Of a stretch of 64,000 nucleotides of DNA, positions 1 to 8,801 are shown in pieces. The notes under the pieces are model-generated. The model searched no databases and was not told the DNA's origin. It worked only from the letters and a program-made list of their open reading frames with translations. The stretch is from assembly GCF_003931915.1 (NCBI RefSeq), contig NZ_RSAA01000006.1:105255-169254 (forward strand). The letters run 5' to 3'. Position 1 is the stretch's first letter, and each line of letters starts with the position of its first letter. The translations under genes and the position numbers were made by a program. This stretch comes from Saccharopolyspora rhizosphaerae (lineage in GTDB: Bacteria > Actinomycetota > Actinomycetes > Mycobacteriales > Pseudonocardiaceae).

Positions 1-731
1 CCGCGGGCGCCGGCCTGTCCAACCAGGGGTGGAAGGACTCCGGCGACGGTGTGCGCTGGGCCGACGGCACGATCGCCACGCGTCCGCTGGCCCTGTGCGA
101 GGTGCAGGGCTACGCCTACGAGGCCGCGATCGGCGGCGCGGCGGTCTTGGCGGCCTTCGGTGAGGACGCCTCGACGTTCCGGGAGTGGGCGGCGGACCTC
201 CGCGAGCGGTTCCGCGCGTCGTTCTGGCTCGACGACGAGCACGGCCGCTACCCCGCCATCGCCCTCGACGGCGACAAGCGGCCCGTGAGCGGCCCGACGT
301 CCAACATGGCGCACCTGCTCGGCACCGGTCTGCTCGACGCGCACGAGGCGGAGCTGGTCGCCGAGCAGCTCGGCGGGCCCGCGCTGAACAGCGGGTACGG
401 TCTGCGCACGCTGTCGGCTCAGGTGCGCGGCTTCAACCCGTTCAGCTACCACTGCGGCAGCATCTGGCCGCACGACACCGCCATCGCCGTGCTCGGACTG
501 GCCTCGGAGGGCTTCCACGAGCAGGCTCGCGCGTTGGCCGAGGGACTGGTGCACGCCGGGCCGGCGTTCGACTTCCGGTTGCCCGAGCTGTTCGGCGGAA
601 CCGACCGCGGAGCGGGCGACGCGGTGTCGGCCTACCCCTCCTCGTGCACGCCCCAGGCCTGGGCGGCCGCGGGCGCCACGGCCGTGGTCGGCTACCTCCA
701 GGGCTGGAACGACCCGGCGTCGGAGCGCTGA
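1..731 (+). CDS. Amylo-alpha-1,6-glucosidase / glycogen debranching-type glycosidase, C-terminal part
   Basis: The reading frame is open from the window edge (first full codon at base 3) to TGA at 729-731, so only the last 243 residues are present. The sequence belongs to the (alpha/alpha)6-barrel GDE_C type. The stretch around 430-500 encodes YHCGSIWPHDTAIA, matching the conserved Tyr-His-x-Gly-Ser-x-Trp-Pro-His-Asp segment of actinobacterial amylo-1,6-glucosidase-like proteins. Such enzymes hydrolyse alpha-1,6 branch points or related oligosaccharides in the cytoplasm. The N-terminal domain and start lie outside the window, so the exact substrate cannot be judged. A hairpin at 767-802 follows the stop. 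Confidence 0.8.
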   Translation, partial: AGAGLSNQGWKDSGDGVRWADGTIATRPLALCEVQGYAYEAAIGGAAVLAAFGEDASTFREWAADLRERFRASFWLDDEHGRYPAIALDGDKRPVSGPTSNMAHLLGTGLLDAHEAELVAEQLGGPALNSGYGLRTLSAQVRGFNPFSYHCGSIWPHDTAIAVLGLASEGFHEQARALAEGLVHAGPAFDFRLPELFGGTDRGAGDAVSAYPSSCTPQAWAAAGATAVVGYLQGWNDPASER

Positions 732-766
732 GATCTTAGCCCCGCGAGCGAGACCCCGTGAGCAGC

Positions 767-802
767 GAACAGGCGGCACTGCGCCTGCAGTGCCGCCCGT
801 TC
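767..802. terminator. Hairpin between convergent genes
   Basis: Arms at 767-782 and 787-802 pair over 16 positions with one mismatch and a 4-nt loop. The hairpin lies between the stop at 731 and the stop of the convergent hemerythrin gene at 813, so it can serve as a two-way terminator. There is no clear U-tract. Confidence 0.6.
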
Positions 803-812
803 CGCGTCCTGA

Positions 813-1307
813 TCAGCTCTGGCTCTCGCGGACCAGCTCCCGCACGTACTCGATGCGACCGCAGTCCTTGTCGAGGTAGTGCTGCCGCGACCGCAGGAAC
901 GCCTCGCCGAGCTCGTCGCGACGCTGCTGCGTCACGGTGGCGCGGGCGTCGTTGAGGATCGTGCGCTCCTCCTCGTCGAGGTGGTGCGTGATCGTTTCGC
1001 TGAGCTGCTCCAGCTTCTCGTCCCAGGAGTCACCGCCCGGCTCGTCGACTTCGAGGAGGTCGAGCAGCGCCTCGTGGCCCTCGGCGTGCTCCTCGGCGCC
1101 GTGCTCGACCTCCTCGTCGTCCACTTGGGACGACTTGCGCAGCGTCGGGTAGACCTCGGTCTCCTCGGCCTGGGCGTGCGCGACGAGCAGCGCGGAGAGA
1201 TCGCCCAAGGCGGTGCGGCGGTCGCCCTCCGAACTGCGCAGCTCGCGGAAGAGATCCTCGAACTTGCGGTGATCGGCCAAGATCAGCTCGACGACGTCAG
1301 ATGACAT
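813..1307 (-). CDS. Hemerythrin HHE-domain protein
   Basis: A 164-aa protein starting MSSDVVELILADHRKFEDLF at ATG 1307, preceded by GGGAGAG. The longer frame upstream has no ribosome site. The HHE pattern is visible: His in DHRKF near residue 12, His/Glu in the VAHAQAEETEVYP helix, HAEGHEAL, and a final ITHHLDEEE helix. These four-helix proteins bind a di-iron centre and are linked to oxygen, NO or metal sensing and storage. The protein is highly acidic and predicted cytoplasmic. It is transcribed alone and ends at a shared hairpin. The specific role is unknown. Confidence 0.85.
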   Translation of the reverse strand: MSSDVVELILADHRKFEDLFRELRSSEGDRRTALGDLSALLVAHAQAEETEVYPTLRKSSQVDDEEVEHGAEEHAEGHEALLDLLEVDEPGGDSWDEKLEQLSETITHHLDEEERTILNDARATVTQQRRDELGEAFLRSRQHYLDKDCGRIEYVRELVRESQS

Positions 1308-1512
1308 GCCACTCTCCCGTTCCACTCCATCACCAAGATCTTCAACTCTAAGCACATCGGGACCAACAGGCCCTCGACATTCTGGCGCGTGTCGCGCTCG
1401 GCCCGGCCGCGCTGGTGTCGTGCACAACAGTTCGGTTGCGGAGGGTCCCGGGGCGCGCCCCCTGCCCTACAGTGCGGTGACCTTCCGCCCCCGTCCCCCG
1501 AAGGTGGCAACC

Positions 1513-1767
1513 ATGTCGAAGCGCCGCGACCGCAAGTCCTTTCGCAAGAGCATGCGCAACGCCGGTTGCCTCAGCGCGCTGGTCGTGCTGCTCGTCGTGG
1601 TCGGTGTGATCGTGCTGCTGGCGTTCATCGCGCACGACCCCTCCGGCGCCGCGAGCGGGATCAACTACTGGTGGGGACGGCTGGGCGATGGGGCCCGCGC
1701 GATCTTGCACGCCCCGATCGACTTCTTCAACGCGCTGCTCACCTTCGTCGAGCAGGTGGGCGGCTGA
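1513..1767 (+). CDS. Small single-pass membrane protein, uncharacterised
   Basis: An 84-aa protein from ATG 1513, with GAAGGTGG just upstream. It has a strongly basic N-terminus (MSKRRDRKSFRKSMRN), then one hydrophobic helix (about residues 20-42: LSALVVLLVVVGVIVLLAFIA) and an amphipathic tail. The basic start would place the N-terminus inside and the C-terminus outside. I do not recognise the family. It ends just before the palindrome at 1784-1816. Confidence 0.65.
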   Translation: MSKRRDRKSFRKSMRNAGCLSALVVLLVVVGVIVLLAFIAHDPSGAASGINYWWGRLGDGARAILHAPIDFFNALLTFVEQVGG

Positions 1768-1783
1768 CCGTCCCGGACGCAAC

Positions 1784-1816
1784 GCAGCGAGCTACCCGTG
1801 ACGGGTAGCTCGCTGC
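1784..1816. terminator. Perfect 16-bp-arm hairpin between convergent genes
   Basis: Arms 1784-1799 and 1801-1816 are perfect reverse complements with a single central base, so the real loop is formed by the innermost pairs. It separates the ends of the + gene (1767) and the - gene (1825) and is well placed as a bidirectional terminator. Confidence 0.75.
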
Positions 1817-1824
1817 TCGGATGC

Positions 1825-1968
1825 TCAGTCCGCCTCGTCGCCGGGGAACGGCGGGTTCGGGCGCAACAGGGTGTCGTGATCGTCGACCGGCATCTCGACC
1901 TCGATCCGGTCCTGCCCGGGCACCACATCGTTGGGCAGTTCGACTTGCTGGTCACTTGGGGTCGCCAT
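1825..1968 (-). CDS. Small acidic hypothetical protein (47 aa)
   Basis: Reads MATPSDQQVELPNDVVPGQD from ATG 1968, with a strong GGAGAAGG site 5-6 nt upstream. The protein is acidic and proline-rich, ends PNPPFPGDEAD, and has no hydrophobic segment. Size and composition suggest a small cytosolic protein. I do not recognise a family. Support comes from the ribosome site, codon use and the hairpin immediately after its stop. Confidence 0.5.
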   Translation of the reverse strand: MATPSDQQVELPNDVVPGQDRIEVEMPVDDHDTLLRPNPPFPGDEAD

Positions 1969-2418
1969 AGTGCCTTCTCCTCCACTCCGGTGCTCTTCGT
2001 CAGCACCGCGGTCTTCGTCGGTCCGGGCCTCTCGTGGCACCCGGTACCTGGCCGAGCGGGCGTCGGCGGCCGTTCGGCTGGTCAGCAGGGCAGGTCGGCC
2101 GTCGGGGGACGTGCGCGCTCGTGTCCACGAGCAGCGCCTGCGCCACGCCGTGGGCCTGCCTCAGCTACCGGCTGAACTGGGACAAGCCACCTCTGGTGCC
2201 GCTTCGGGGCTGGCACCGACCTGGTTGAGAAGTACCCCGGACGGTGCACGGCACAAACCCGAAGCGTGACAAGTCACAGGCGGAGCGCGACCAGCGGTGC
2301 GCCCTGCGGCCGGGTGCGCGCCGGACCTGGTCGTGGCCGGGGTTTGGGGCTGCTCGGCACCGGGTAGACCCGGTCCACAGTGATCGAACGATCGAAGCAC
2401 CGACGGGAAGGGTTAGCG
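1969..2418. other. Divergent intergenic region, no gene seen
   Basis: About 450 bp between the small acidic gene (-) and the baeRF gene (+). The open frames here overlap each other and have arginine/proline-rich shadow-like translations. It should hold both promoters, but no convincing -35/-10 pair was picked out by eye. Confidence 0.5.
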
Positions 2419-3549
2419 TTGAAGCTTGGTTTCCTGCAAGGCGTGTACGAGCAGCAAGGCCCGTTCGCGACGGTGTACCTGGACACCTCCGGTGATGCCG
2501 AGGACGCGGGCAAGGCGATCGAGCTGCGCTGGCGTTCGGCCCGCGAGCAGCTCTCCGAGGCCGGGGCGGACGAGACCACCCTGCAGATCATCGACGAGGC
2601 GCTGCAGGAGCCGCAGCGGACCTCCGGCAACCGCGGTCTGGTGATCGTGGGCAACTCCGACGGCGTCGTGTTCTCCGACGAGCTGCCGGACCGCCCGGGC
2701 GACTTCTCCGACGACGAGCTGGCCACCTACGGCCCCGTCCCCGCCCTGTTCCCGTACCTGAGGATGCGCGGGACCCGCATCCCGCACGTGATCGCGGTGG
2801 TCGACCGCGAGGGCGCCGACATCACGACGGTCCGCGCGACGCTCGCCAGCAAGACCACCGAGGTGGAGGGCGACGCCGACCTGCTGCACAAGAGCCACAC
2901 CGGTGGCGGTGCGGGCAGCGAGCAGCGCCAGCAGAACGCTGTGGAGGAGAACCGCAAGCACAACGCCGGGCAAGTCGCCGAGGAGATCTCCAAGCGAGCT
3001 GCGGCGATCAACGCCGAGGCGATCGTGCTCGCCGGTGATCCCCAGCAGCGCCAGCTCGTCCGGCAGGACATCCGCAAGGGTCTGCAGCCGCTGGTCGTGG
3101 AAACCGAGGCCGGCCACCGCGACCCGAACGCCTCCGAGGAAAGCCTCCAACAAGAGGTGTCCGAGACGGTCGGCGCGGTGGTCGACGACCGCGTCCAGAG
3201 CGTGATCTCGGACTTCGAACGCGAGCGCGGCGAGCACTCCCGGGCCACCGAAGGTTGGGAGTCCACTGTGGCCGCCGTCCAGCGCGGCCAGGTGGAGACC
3301 TTGTTGCGCGCGGTCCCGGATGCCAGCGAACGGCCGTCCACACTCCACATCGGACCGTCGCAGGCCGACATCGCCACCTCCGAGTCCGCGTTGACCGACA
3401 TGGGTGTCCAGGGCGTGCAGACGGCCCCCGCGGACTCGGCACTGGTGCGCGGCCTGGCCGGGACCGATTCGGCCCTCGTGCTGGTCGACTCGGAGAAGGT
3501 CTCGCTCTCCGGCGGCATCGGCGCCGTGCTGCGCTACACCGAGGGCTGA
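2419..3549 (+). CDS. baeRF family protein (Rv2629-like, Vms1/eRF1-related)
   Basis: A 376-aa protein. The start was set at TTG 2419, which follows GGGAAGGG by 6 nt and gives the N-terminus (L/M)KLGFLQGVYEQQGPFATVYLD expected of this family; an ATG at 2380 lacks a ribosome site. Features include the opening GPFATVYLDTSGD strand, a central RNase-H/eRF1 domain-2-like region (IPHVIAVVDREGADI) and the C-terminal segment typical of the bacterial archaeo-eukaryotic release factor group that includes mycobacterial Rv2629. Eukaryotic relatives (Vms1, eRF1) act on stalled ribosomes. The bacterial role is inferred to involve translation stress or hibernation and is unproven. Two large hairpins follow the stop. 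Confidence 0.75.
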   Translation: MKLGFLQGVYEQQGPFATVYLDTSGDAEDAGKAIELRWRSAREQLSEAGADETTLQIIDEALQEPQRTSGNRGLVIVGNSDGVVFSDELPDRPGDFSDDELATYGPVPALFPYLRMRGTRIPHVIAVVDREGADITTVRATLASKTTEVEGDADLLHKSHTGGGAGSEQRQQNAVEENRKHNAGQVAEEISKRAAAINAEAIVLAGDPQQRQLVRQDIRKGLQPLVVETEAGHRDPNASEESLQQEVSETVGAVVDDRVQSVISDFERERGEHSRATEGWESTVAAVQRGQVETLLRAVPDASERPSTLHIGPSQADIATSESALTDMGVQGVQTAPADSALVRGLAGTDSALVLVDSEKVSLSGGIGAVLRYTEG

Positions 3550-3600
3550 GGAAGACCCGCGTTCCGCCGAGCGCCCCGGTCGGGTCGAGCACCCGCACCG

Positions 3601-3657
3601 CGGGCGTGGCGAAGCCGCCCCTGCCCGGGAGACCAGGGGCGGCTTCGCCCACGCCCG
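3601..3657 (+). terminator. Long hairpin after the baeRF gene
   Basis: Arms 3601-3623 and 3634-3657 pair over 23 bp with one bulged G and a 10-nt loop. It lies 50 bp after the baeRF stop. Confidence 0.7.
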
Positions 3658-3678
3658 GCGAGGTTCCCAGCCGACGAC

Positions 3679-3732
3679 TCCTGCCCCCGGGTGCTGACCT
3701 TCTCAGTGGAACTTCAGCACCCGGGGGCAGGA
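3679..3732 (+). terminator. Second hairpin, perfect 19-bp arms
   Basis: Arms 3679-3697 and 3714-3732 are perfect reverse complements with a 16-nt loop, followed by GCGTTTCT. It is directly in tandem with the previous hairpin. Confidence 0.7.
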
Positions 3733-4675
3733 GCGTTTCTGATCAGTGACCCCCCTCGCTGTGCGAGGGTCGAAGAGCACCCGGCGCGTGGACGACCTCG
3801 CTGACGGGGAAGTTCGCGGCCGTCCCGCGCCTCGGCAGCGTTGGCAGGTTCGGTGTCGCCGCAGTGCAGCTCATCACAGCGGTGATCCGCAGGAGCGCTT
3901 CGAGGTCCACGAACCCGGCATCATCGACACCGACACCGTGGCCAGCGGTCGTGGGCGTGGGACCAAGCCCGCTGGGTGCCGGCCTTCGACCAGCCCGAGC
4001 ACGCCCGGCCTCCCAGAGGGCCGGGCGTGTGAGGCTCAGTGAAATCCTGCGAAGTTCGAACCCCCAGCCAAGCCGCACGGCGCGCGCGCCTGCCCGACGA
4101 GGCCACCGCCCGCACCGCGGTCCACGAGTACGGGCGAAGCACCCGGCCTTCCCGCACCCGCGGACCCGACCAGCGCACACACCCGGCCTCCTGAGACGGC
4201 CCTGGCGTGTCGGGCGGGGTCGAAATCCTCGCCGAGTTCGAGCGCCCGGCCCAAGCCGCACGACCCCACGACAAGGCCCCCACACCCACGCCGCGACCAG
4301 CGAAGACGCCTTGAGGCAGGCCAGCGCAGACGCGCTGAGAGACGACTCGGCGGCCTTGGTCGGGACCCTCGAGTGTCCCGACGGCGAGGCGCACCGGGGA
4401 GCCCTGTCCCGCGTTCCTGCAGGTCGGCGTCGGGCGCATCACCCTGGCCCGCGACAGGTCGACCTCATCGTGGAACCCACCTCAGGGCCAGAGGCCGCCG
4501 GTGCTCGCGGTGCTGCTCGACGACTGCGAGACCGTGCTCGACCTTCGGTTGAAGGAACTCCTGCTGCCTGCAGAACCTGATCACCGCCACCGCGCGGCCT
4601 GGGAAGCACGAGGAGAGCTCCTGCTCCGCCCTCCCCGATTCCGCCGCGACCAACAACACTTGCAGTGAGCGGTGA
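3733..4675. repeat. Non-coding repeat block with hairpins and the GCGAAGTTCGA element
   Basis: No convincing gene is seen in about 940 bp; the open frames are arginine/proline/glycine-rich shadows. It holds two copies of a composite unit. A hairpin at 4000-4029 (11-bp arms, CACGCCCGGCC/GGCCGGGCGTG) is followed by the element CTGCGAAGTTCGAA at about 4047-4060. A weaker hairpin near 4180-4210 is followed by CCTCGCCGAGTTCGAG at about 4227-4242. The same hairpin-plus-element unit recurs at 59.6-60.3 kb. Confidence 0.6.
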
Positions 4676-4959
4676 TCACGCGCGGTAGCGAGCTCGTGAT
4701 CGGACACTGATCGAATTCACCGCACGCTGAAACCAGCGTTGCACCCGAACATCATCGGCGATTTTCTCCCCACCATCCCGCATCGTGGTATTCGATTGGC
4801 GCCCCGGCGAATTGACGTCTCCCTCGTCCGACAGACCCGTGACGTCGACCATTCCGATCTCTTCTCGCCCCATTCCGCGCGGTCGCGGAATGTAGTCTTG
4901 CGTCAGCGGAAAGGGTGAGCCCTTCCGGCTGATGTTGACGATTGAGGATTGATCGAGAG

Positions 4960-5100
4960 ATGTGCCAACCACCGGATCAGCACTTCGTGGCCGAGCTGGC
5001 CATGGCGCGGAGCGTCCGCGATGACCTGAACCAGCTCCCCACCACCGAGGACGAGGGGCACGACAGGGCCGGCCCCTCCGCGAACCGAACCGGCGAGTGA
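4960..5100 (+). CDS. Possible small protein (46 aa)
   Basis: The frame starting MCQPPDQHFVAELAMARSVR has GC-rich third positions in most codons and a plausible helical, acidic composition, ending TGA 5098-5100. GAGG lies upstream at non-ideal spacing, so the start is weakly supported. No family is recognised. It could be a chance frame in a repeat-rich stretch. Confidence 0.3.
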   Translation: MCQPPDQHFVAELAMARSVRDDLNQLPTTEDEGHDRAGPSANRTGE

Positions 5101-5275
5101 CCACGCCGGGGGCCCGCGCGGCTCCGGAGGCGGAGTGAAACGGACCCGCGGGCACTGGCCGCAGCGGTGATCCGAAGGTGATGTGACTGGTGACGGCCGC
5201 GGGTGCTTGTCCGCGGAGGGCTCCTGGCGGTTGAGATCGTCCCTCGGCGCCGAGATCAGCCCGCGCCGGAGGGGT
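5101..5275. other. Short non-coding stretch
   Basis: Lies between the possible small ORF and the end of the ANTAR gene. Nothing convincing is seen here. Confidence 0.4.
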
Positions 5276-6007
5276 TCAGCGGGTGATATCGCTCTCGCGC
5301 TCGACGAGTCGGGCGGCGACCTCGTGGAGCTTGACGTTGGCCTGCTGGGACGCCTTGCGCAGGTGTTCGAAGGCCTCGTCCGGGCCGCAGTTGTGGCGGG
5401 CCATCAGCAGACCCTTGGCCTGCCCGATCGTGTCGCGGTGGTCGAGGGCGTTGCCGAGCTGCTCGACGAGCCCGCGGGCCTTCTGGTGCTGGTAGGCGTG
5501 GTTGATCGCGGTGGCCACCGCGTGGGTGACCATCTCCAGCAGGGCTTCGTCGAGCGGGTCGAAGGCGTTCGGCTCCGGCGCGGTGAGGTTGAGCGCGGCC
5601 GTGGTCCGAGCGATGTGGGGATCGATGAGCAACGGAGCGCCGAGTGCGACCGCGACCTCCTGGTCGCGGGCCGCGCGGCAGTACTCCGGCCAGCGTCCCG
5701 GCTTGCTGGTGTCCAACCGCACCAGCTGTCCCGTGCGAGCCGCCTCCAAGCAAGGGCCGTCTTGAGCGTGGTACTGGCAGTCGTCGAGCTCGGCGGCCCA
5801 GGTGTGGCTGGCGGCTGCCGTCCGCGGCTCCTCGCCGCGCACGATGGTGACAGTGGCACTGCCGGTATCGGGAATGGTGGCCGCGACCGACTGGACCAAG
5901 CGGTCCAAGACGGTCTCCAGCGGTTCGAACCGATCCAGCAGCGTGGCCAACTGGTCGAAAGCGTCAGTGGCCTTCTCCACGCGTCGTGCGGGCTCTTCGA
6001 CGGTCAC
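5276..6007 (-). CDS. GAF-ANTAR domain transcription antitermination regulator
   Basis: A 243-aa protein. GTG 6007 is preferred because GAGAAGGA lies 9 nt upstream; a TTG two codons earlier is too close. Residues about 20-160 form a GAF-like sensor (SATVTIVRGEEPRTAAASH, CQYHAQDGPCLEAARTG). Residues about 175-240 form the ANTAR three-helix RNA-binding domain with the typical AL..RD.I.QAKGLLMAR and AFEHLRKASQQANVKL pattern. ANTAR proteins bind paired hexaloop hairpins in nascent RNA and prevent termination. The GAF domain presumably senses a ligand or redox signal. It sits upstream of nothing co-directional, so its targets are probably elsewhere. Confidence 0.85.
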   Translation of the reverse strand: MTVEEPARRVEKATDAFDQLATLLDRFEPLETVLDRLVQSVAATIPDTGSATVTIVRGEEPRTAAASHTWAAELDDCQYHAQDGPCLEAARTGQLVRLDTSKPGRWPEYCRAARDQEVAVALGAPLLIDPHIARTTAALNLTAPEPNAFDPLDEALLEMVTHAVATAINHAYQHQKARGLVEQLGNALDHRDTIGQAKGLLMARHNCGPDEAFEHLRKASQQANVKLHEVAARLVERESDITR

Positions 6008-6087
6008 GTGCAAAGGTCCTTCCTCGAGAAGTCACAACCTCTCCGCTGCTGGTGGTGCAGCCGGGGAAGAGGTGGCTCCTTCCGAGC

Positions 6088-6549
6088 TTAGAACTGCGTC
6101 CTGGCAGGTGGCGAGAGGGCGTCGGCCACATCGCTGTGGCATTCGAGCCGGTCCAGACCGGCGATCCGGAACGCGCGCAGGACGGCGTGGGTGGTGGCCA
6201 CCAGCCGCAGTGAGATGCCGCGCGAGCTCGCGTCCATGGAGGTCCGCTTGAGCAGTTCGAGCCCGGAGACGCTGATGAACGTGACCGCCGACAGGTCGAG
6301 CACGATCGCGCCGATCACGCCTGTCAGCCTCGGCCGCACGAGCTCGGCGAGCCGCGGCAGCGTGGCCTCGTCGATGACGCCCGCGATCGTGATGGCGGTG
6401 ACGCCGGGAACCGGGTAGTCGACCCTCAGCTGGAGGCCCGACCCGGTCCGGGATGCAGTCCTCCACTGCGTCGGAGGCTTCGGCTCCTGCCGAGTTGCGG
6501 GAGGAGCGTTCTGCTGCATTTCCGGAGGATCGCCAACGGGTGTGGTCAT
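6088..6549 (-). CDS. STAS-domain anti-anti-sigma factor
   Basis: A 153-aa protein from ATG 6549 with GGGAG upstream. A disordered N-terminal 35 residues precedes a STAS domain: LQLRVDYPVPGVTAITIAG, then IVLDLSAVTFISVSGLELL, where the SxSG stretch is the position phosphorylated in SpoIIAA/RsbV relatives. Such proteins bind anti-sigma kinases in partner-switching control of stress or developmental sigma factors. It lies 80 bp upstream of the ANTAR gene on the same strand, so the two may be co-transcribed. No cognate kinase or sigma gene is in the window. Confidence 0.8.
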   Translation of the reverse strand: MTTPVGDPPEMQQNAPPATRQEPKPPTQWRTASRTGSGLQLRVDYPVPGVTAITIAGVIDEATLPRLAELVRPRLTGVIGAIVLDLSAVTFISVSGLELLKRTSMDASSRGISLRLVATTHAVLRAFRIAGLDRLECHSDVADALSPPARTQF

Positions 6550-7380
6550 ACGGGGAGTGCTCCCTTCGACCAGGGAGCCACCAACCTCGAGCCCTCAGGG
6601 CTCGGTCCTGAAGGATCATCACCAGCCGTGAGAAGGCCACGAGACCAATGACGCCCTGCGTTGTGGTCGTGTCCTGAAGGCTGGATTTTCAACCTGCTGA
6701 CGCCACCCTACCTGTGTTCCGCGACTACGCACAGGTGTCGGGCCGATCGGCAACAACGTTGCCGCGCAACGGACCGAGGAGGCAGGGCCGAGCGTGCGCG
6801 CTCGGAGAAGCCAAGAACGCCCACGCCCGTGATCCCCCGGGCGCACCGCAGCTGCTTCCTCAACTGGGGCTCGCCTAGGTTCGCCGCCGCCCGGGACAGC
6901 GCGGACCTGCTGCCCGGCTACCCCGTGCACGTCCAGGGGCAAACGTCCCGAATCAGGACGTCCAGGGCGGACACCGCTCGGCTCGACGCTCGAACGCCGA
7001 GTCGTCAGGCGCGGCGAGGTCCCCACCGGGCGGATCGATCCCCTCCCTTCCGTTGTGGATCGAGGGGAGCTCATCGCCTCGCAGCGAACGCCCGCTCAGG
7101 ACCCGAGTTCGCGAGCGTCGTGTTTAGTCCCCGTCCCCACCGGGCATCTCAGGATCACGGTAGCGCTCTTGGAAACACCGGGGCGCTGTTCCCCCGCCAG
7201 TTGAACGCCAAGGCCAGCTGTCGGGTTGCCCCGCTGCGGAGTGCGGGCGCGGCCTCAAATGCAGGTGGAGTGCGTCGATTCGGCGCTGGGGCTCGCTTCG
7301 CGCACCGCGGCGAGGGCTCGGCTGCCACCGACGTGGCGCGGCCGCAGTGAAACGAAGCGAGGAACAGAGGTGCTCACCTG
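6550..7380. other. Long non-coding region upstream of ectD
   Basis: About 830 bp between the STAS start (-) and ectD (+). The 229-aa open frame on the + strand and smaller ones on the - strand have shadow-like composition (Arg, Pro, Ala) and no ribosome site. The region is long enough for complex osmotic control of ectD, but no operator stands out by eye. Confidence 0.5.
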
Positions 7381-8283
7381 ATGACTTCCGTGCAGAAGAC
7401 ACACACCGAAGACCGTTATCCGACCCGGTCCTCCGAGTCGGCCCTGCTCGAGCGCACCGACCCGGTGGTGTGGCCCGGGGTGGACAACGGCCCGGCCAGC
7501 GCCGCCGAGCTCGCCGAGCACGACGAGAAGGGCTTCCACGTGCTCACCGGGCTGCTGTCCCCGGCTGAGGTGCAGCAGCAGTGGCAGGAGCTGCAGCGGA
7601 TGACCGACGACCCCGCGATCCGCTCGGACGAGCGCACAGTGGTCGAGAAGGGCACCGAGGAGGTCCGCTCGATCTTCGACGTGCACCGCACCAACCGGTT
7701 GATCGCCGACCTGATCCGCCAGCCGCGGATCCTCGACCGCGCCCGGCAGATCCTCGGCTCCGACGTGTACGTCCACCAGAGCCGGATCAACTACATGCCC
7801 GGGTTCCGCGGGAGCGGCTTCTACTGGCACTCGGACTTCGAGACCTGGCACGCCGAGGACGGCATGCCGGCGCCGCGCGCGGTGAGCCTGTCGATCGCGC
7901 TGACCGACAACTACCCGTTCAACGGCGGGCTGATGGTCATGCCGGGCGCGCAGCGCACCTTCATCTCGTGCGCGGGCGAAACGCCTGAGGACAACTACAA
8001 GTCCTCGCTGAAGAAGCAGGAGGTGGGCGTCCCGTCCGAGGACGACATCTCCAAGCTCGCCTACGAGCACGGCATCGAGCAGTTCACCGGACCGGCCGGC
8101 TCGGCGCTGTGGTTCGACTCGAACACGATGCACGGGTCGGGCAACAACATCACGCCCTACCCGCGCTCGAACATCTTCATCGTGTTCAACAGCGTGGAGA
8201 ACACGTTGCACGAGCCCTTCGCCGCGAACCAGCCGCGTCCGGAGTTCGTGGCCTCCCACGACTTCACCCCGCTCAGCCGGTGA
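7381..8283 (+). CDS. ectD: Ectoine 5-hydroxylase
   Basis: A 300-aa Fe(II)/2-oxoglutarate dioxygenase that converts ectoine to 5-hydroxyectoine in the cytoplasm. The EctD signature YWHSDFETWHAEDGMP is at residues 148-163. It supplies iron ligands His150 and Asp152, with the third ligand His251 in MHGSGNN and the likely 2-oxoglutarate Arg in YPRSNIF (about 262). Length matches the family (about 300). The start at ATG 7381 follows AGAGGTG. Ectoine synthesis genes ectABC are not adjacent, so this is an orphan copy. The organism may make ectoine from another locus or import it. Confidence 0.95.
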   Translation: MTSVQKTHTEDRYPTRSSESALLERTDPVVWPGVDNGPASAAELAEHDEKGFHVLTGLLSPAEVQQQWQELQRMTDDPAIRSDERTVVEKGTEEVRSIFDVHRTNRLIADLIRQPRILDRARQILGSDVYVHQSRINYMPGFRGSGFYWHSDFETWHAEDGMPAPRAVSLSIALTDNYPFNGGLMVMPGAQRTFISCAGETPEDNYKSSLKKQEVGVPSEDDISKLAYEHGIEQFTGPAGSALWFDSNTMHGSGNNITPYPRSNIFIVFNSVENTLHEPFAANQPRPEFVASHDFTPLSR

Positions 8284-8375
8284 AGCGGAGGCCGACACCC
8301 AGAACCACGCAAGAACCCACGCCGCGGACCGGCGGGTCCTGAGGCCCCCGGAAGCCGCTGCAGGAGGGGAGAAGG

Positions 8376-8768
8376 ATGAAGTACGACGAGTTCCTCAACC
8401 AGTTCCGCGAGCGCGGCGGACCGAGCGACCGCGAGCACGCCGACGCCGCCGCCAAGCAGGTCCTGGCCGCGTTGGGTCAGCGCTTGGCCGGCAACGAGCC
8501 GCACGACCTCGCTGGACAGCTGCCGGTCGAGCTGAAGGATCCGCTCATGCGGCCCACCGGCGAAGCCGAGATCGGCGACGACCTCGAGGACTTCCTCCGC
8601 CGGGTCGCCCACCGCGAGGGACACGGGTGCAGCACCGACGACGCCCTCAGGCACGCGCAGGCCGTCATGAGCACCATCGGCAGCTTCGTCTCCGGTGGCG
8701 AGATCCAGGACCTGCGGTCGCAGTTGCCGACCGACTACGCACCTCTCTTCGAGCCGGTGCGCGCGTGA
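8376..8768 (+). CDS. DUF2267 domain protein
   Basis: A 130-aa protein from ATG 8376 with GGAGGGGAGAAGG upstream. It shows the DUF2267 pattern of two similar helical halves: AAKQVLAALGQRLAGNEPHDLAGQLP and AVMSTIGSFVSGGEIQDLRSQLP, each ending in a LxxQLP turn. The function of DUF2267 is unknown; members often sit near stress genes. It is followed 33 bp later by a CsbD gene and then by a second DUF2267 gene, suggesting a stress-linked group after ectD. Confidence 0.85.
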   Translation: MKYDEFLNQFRERGGPSDREHADAAAKQVLAALGQRLAGNEPHDLAGQLPVELKDPLMRPTGEAEIGDDLEDFLRRVAHREGHGCSTDDALRHAQAVMSTIGSFVSGGEIQDLRSQLPTDYAPLFEPVRA

Positions 8769-8801
8769 ACAACCCGATGAACCCCGCTGGGAGGAGCTGA
8801 C

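Noticed and set aside
4676..4852. 58-codon minus-strand frame MVDVTGLSDEGDVNS...
   Set aside because: Third-codon positions are not GC-rich as in real genes here, and the ribosome site is only fair. Too weak to call.
6661..7350. 229-aa open frame upstream of ectD
   Set aside because: Arg/Pro/Ser-rich composition, no ribosome site, and competing frames on the other strand. It looks like a shadow of GC-rich non-coding DNA.
7381..8283. Phytanoyl-CoA dioxygenase instead of EctD
   Set aside because: The full EctD signature around residues 148-163 and the family length are present.
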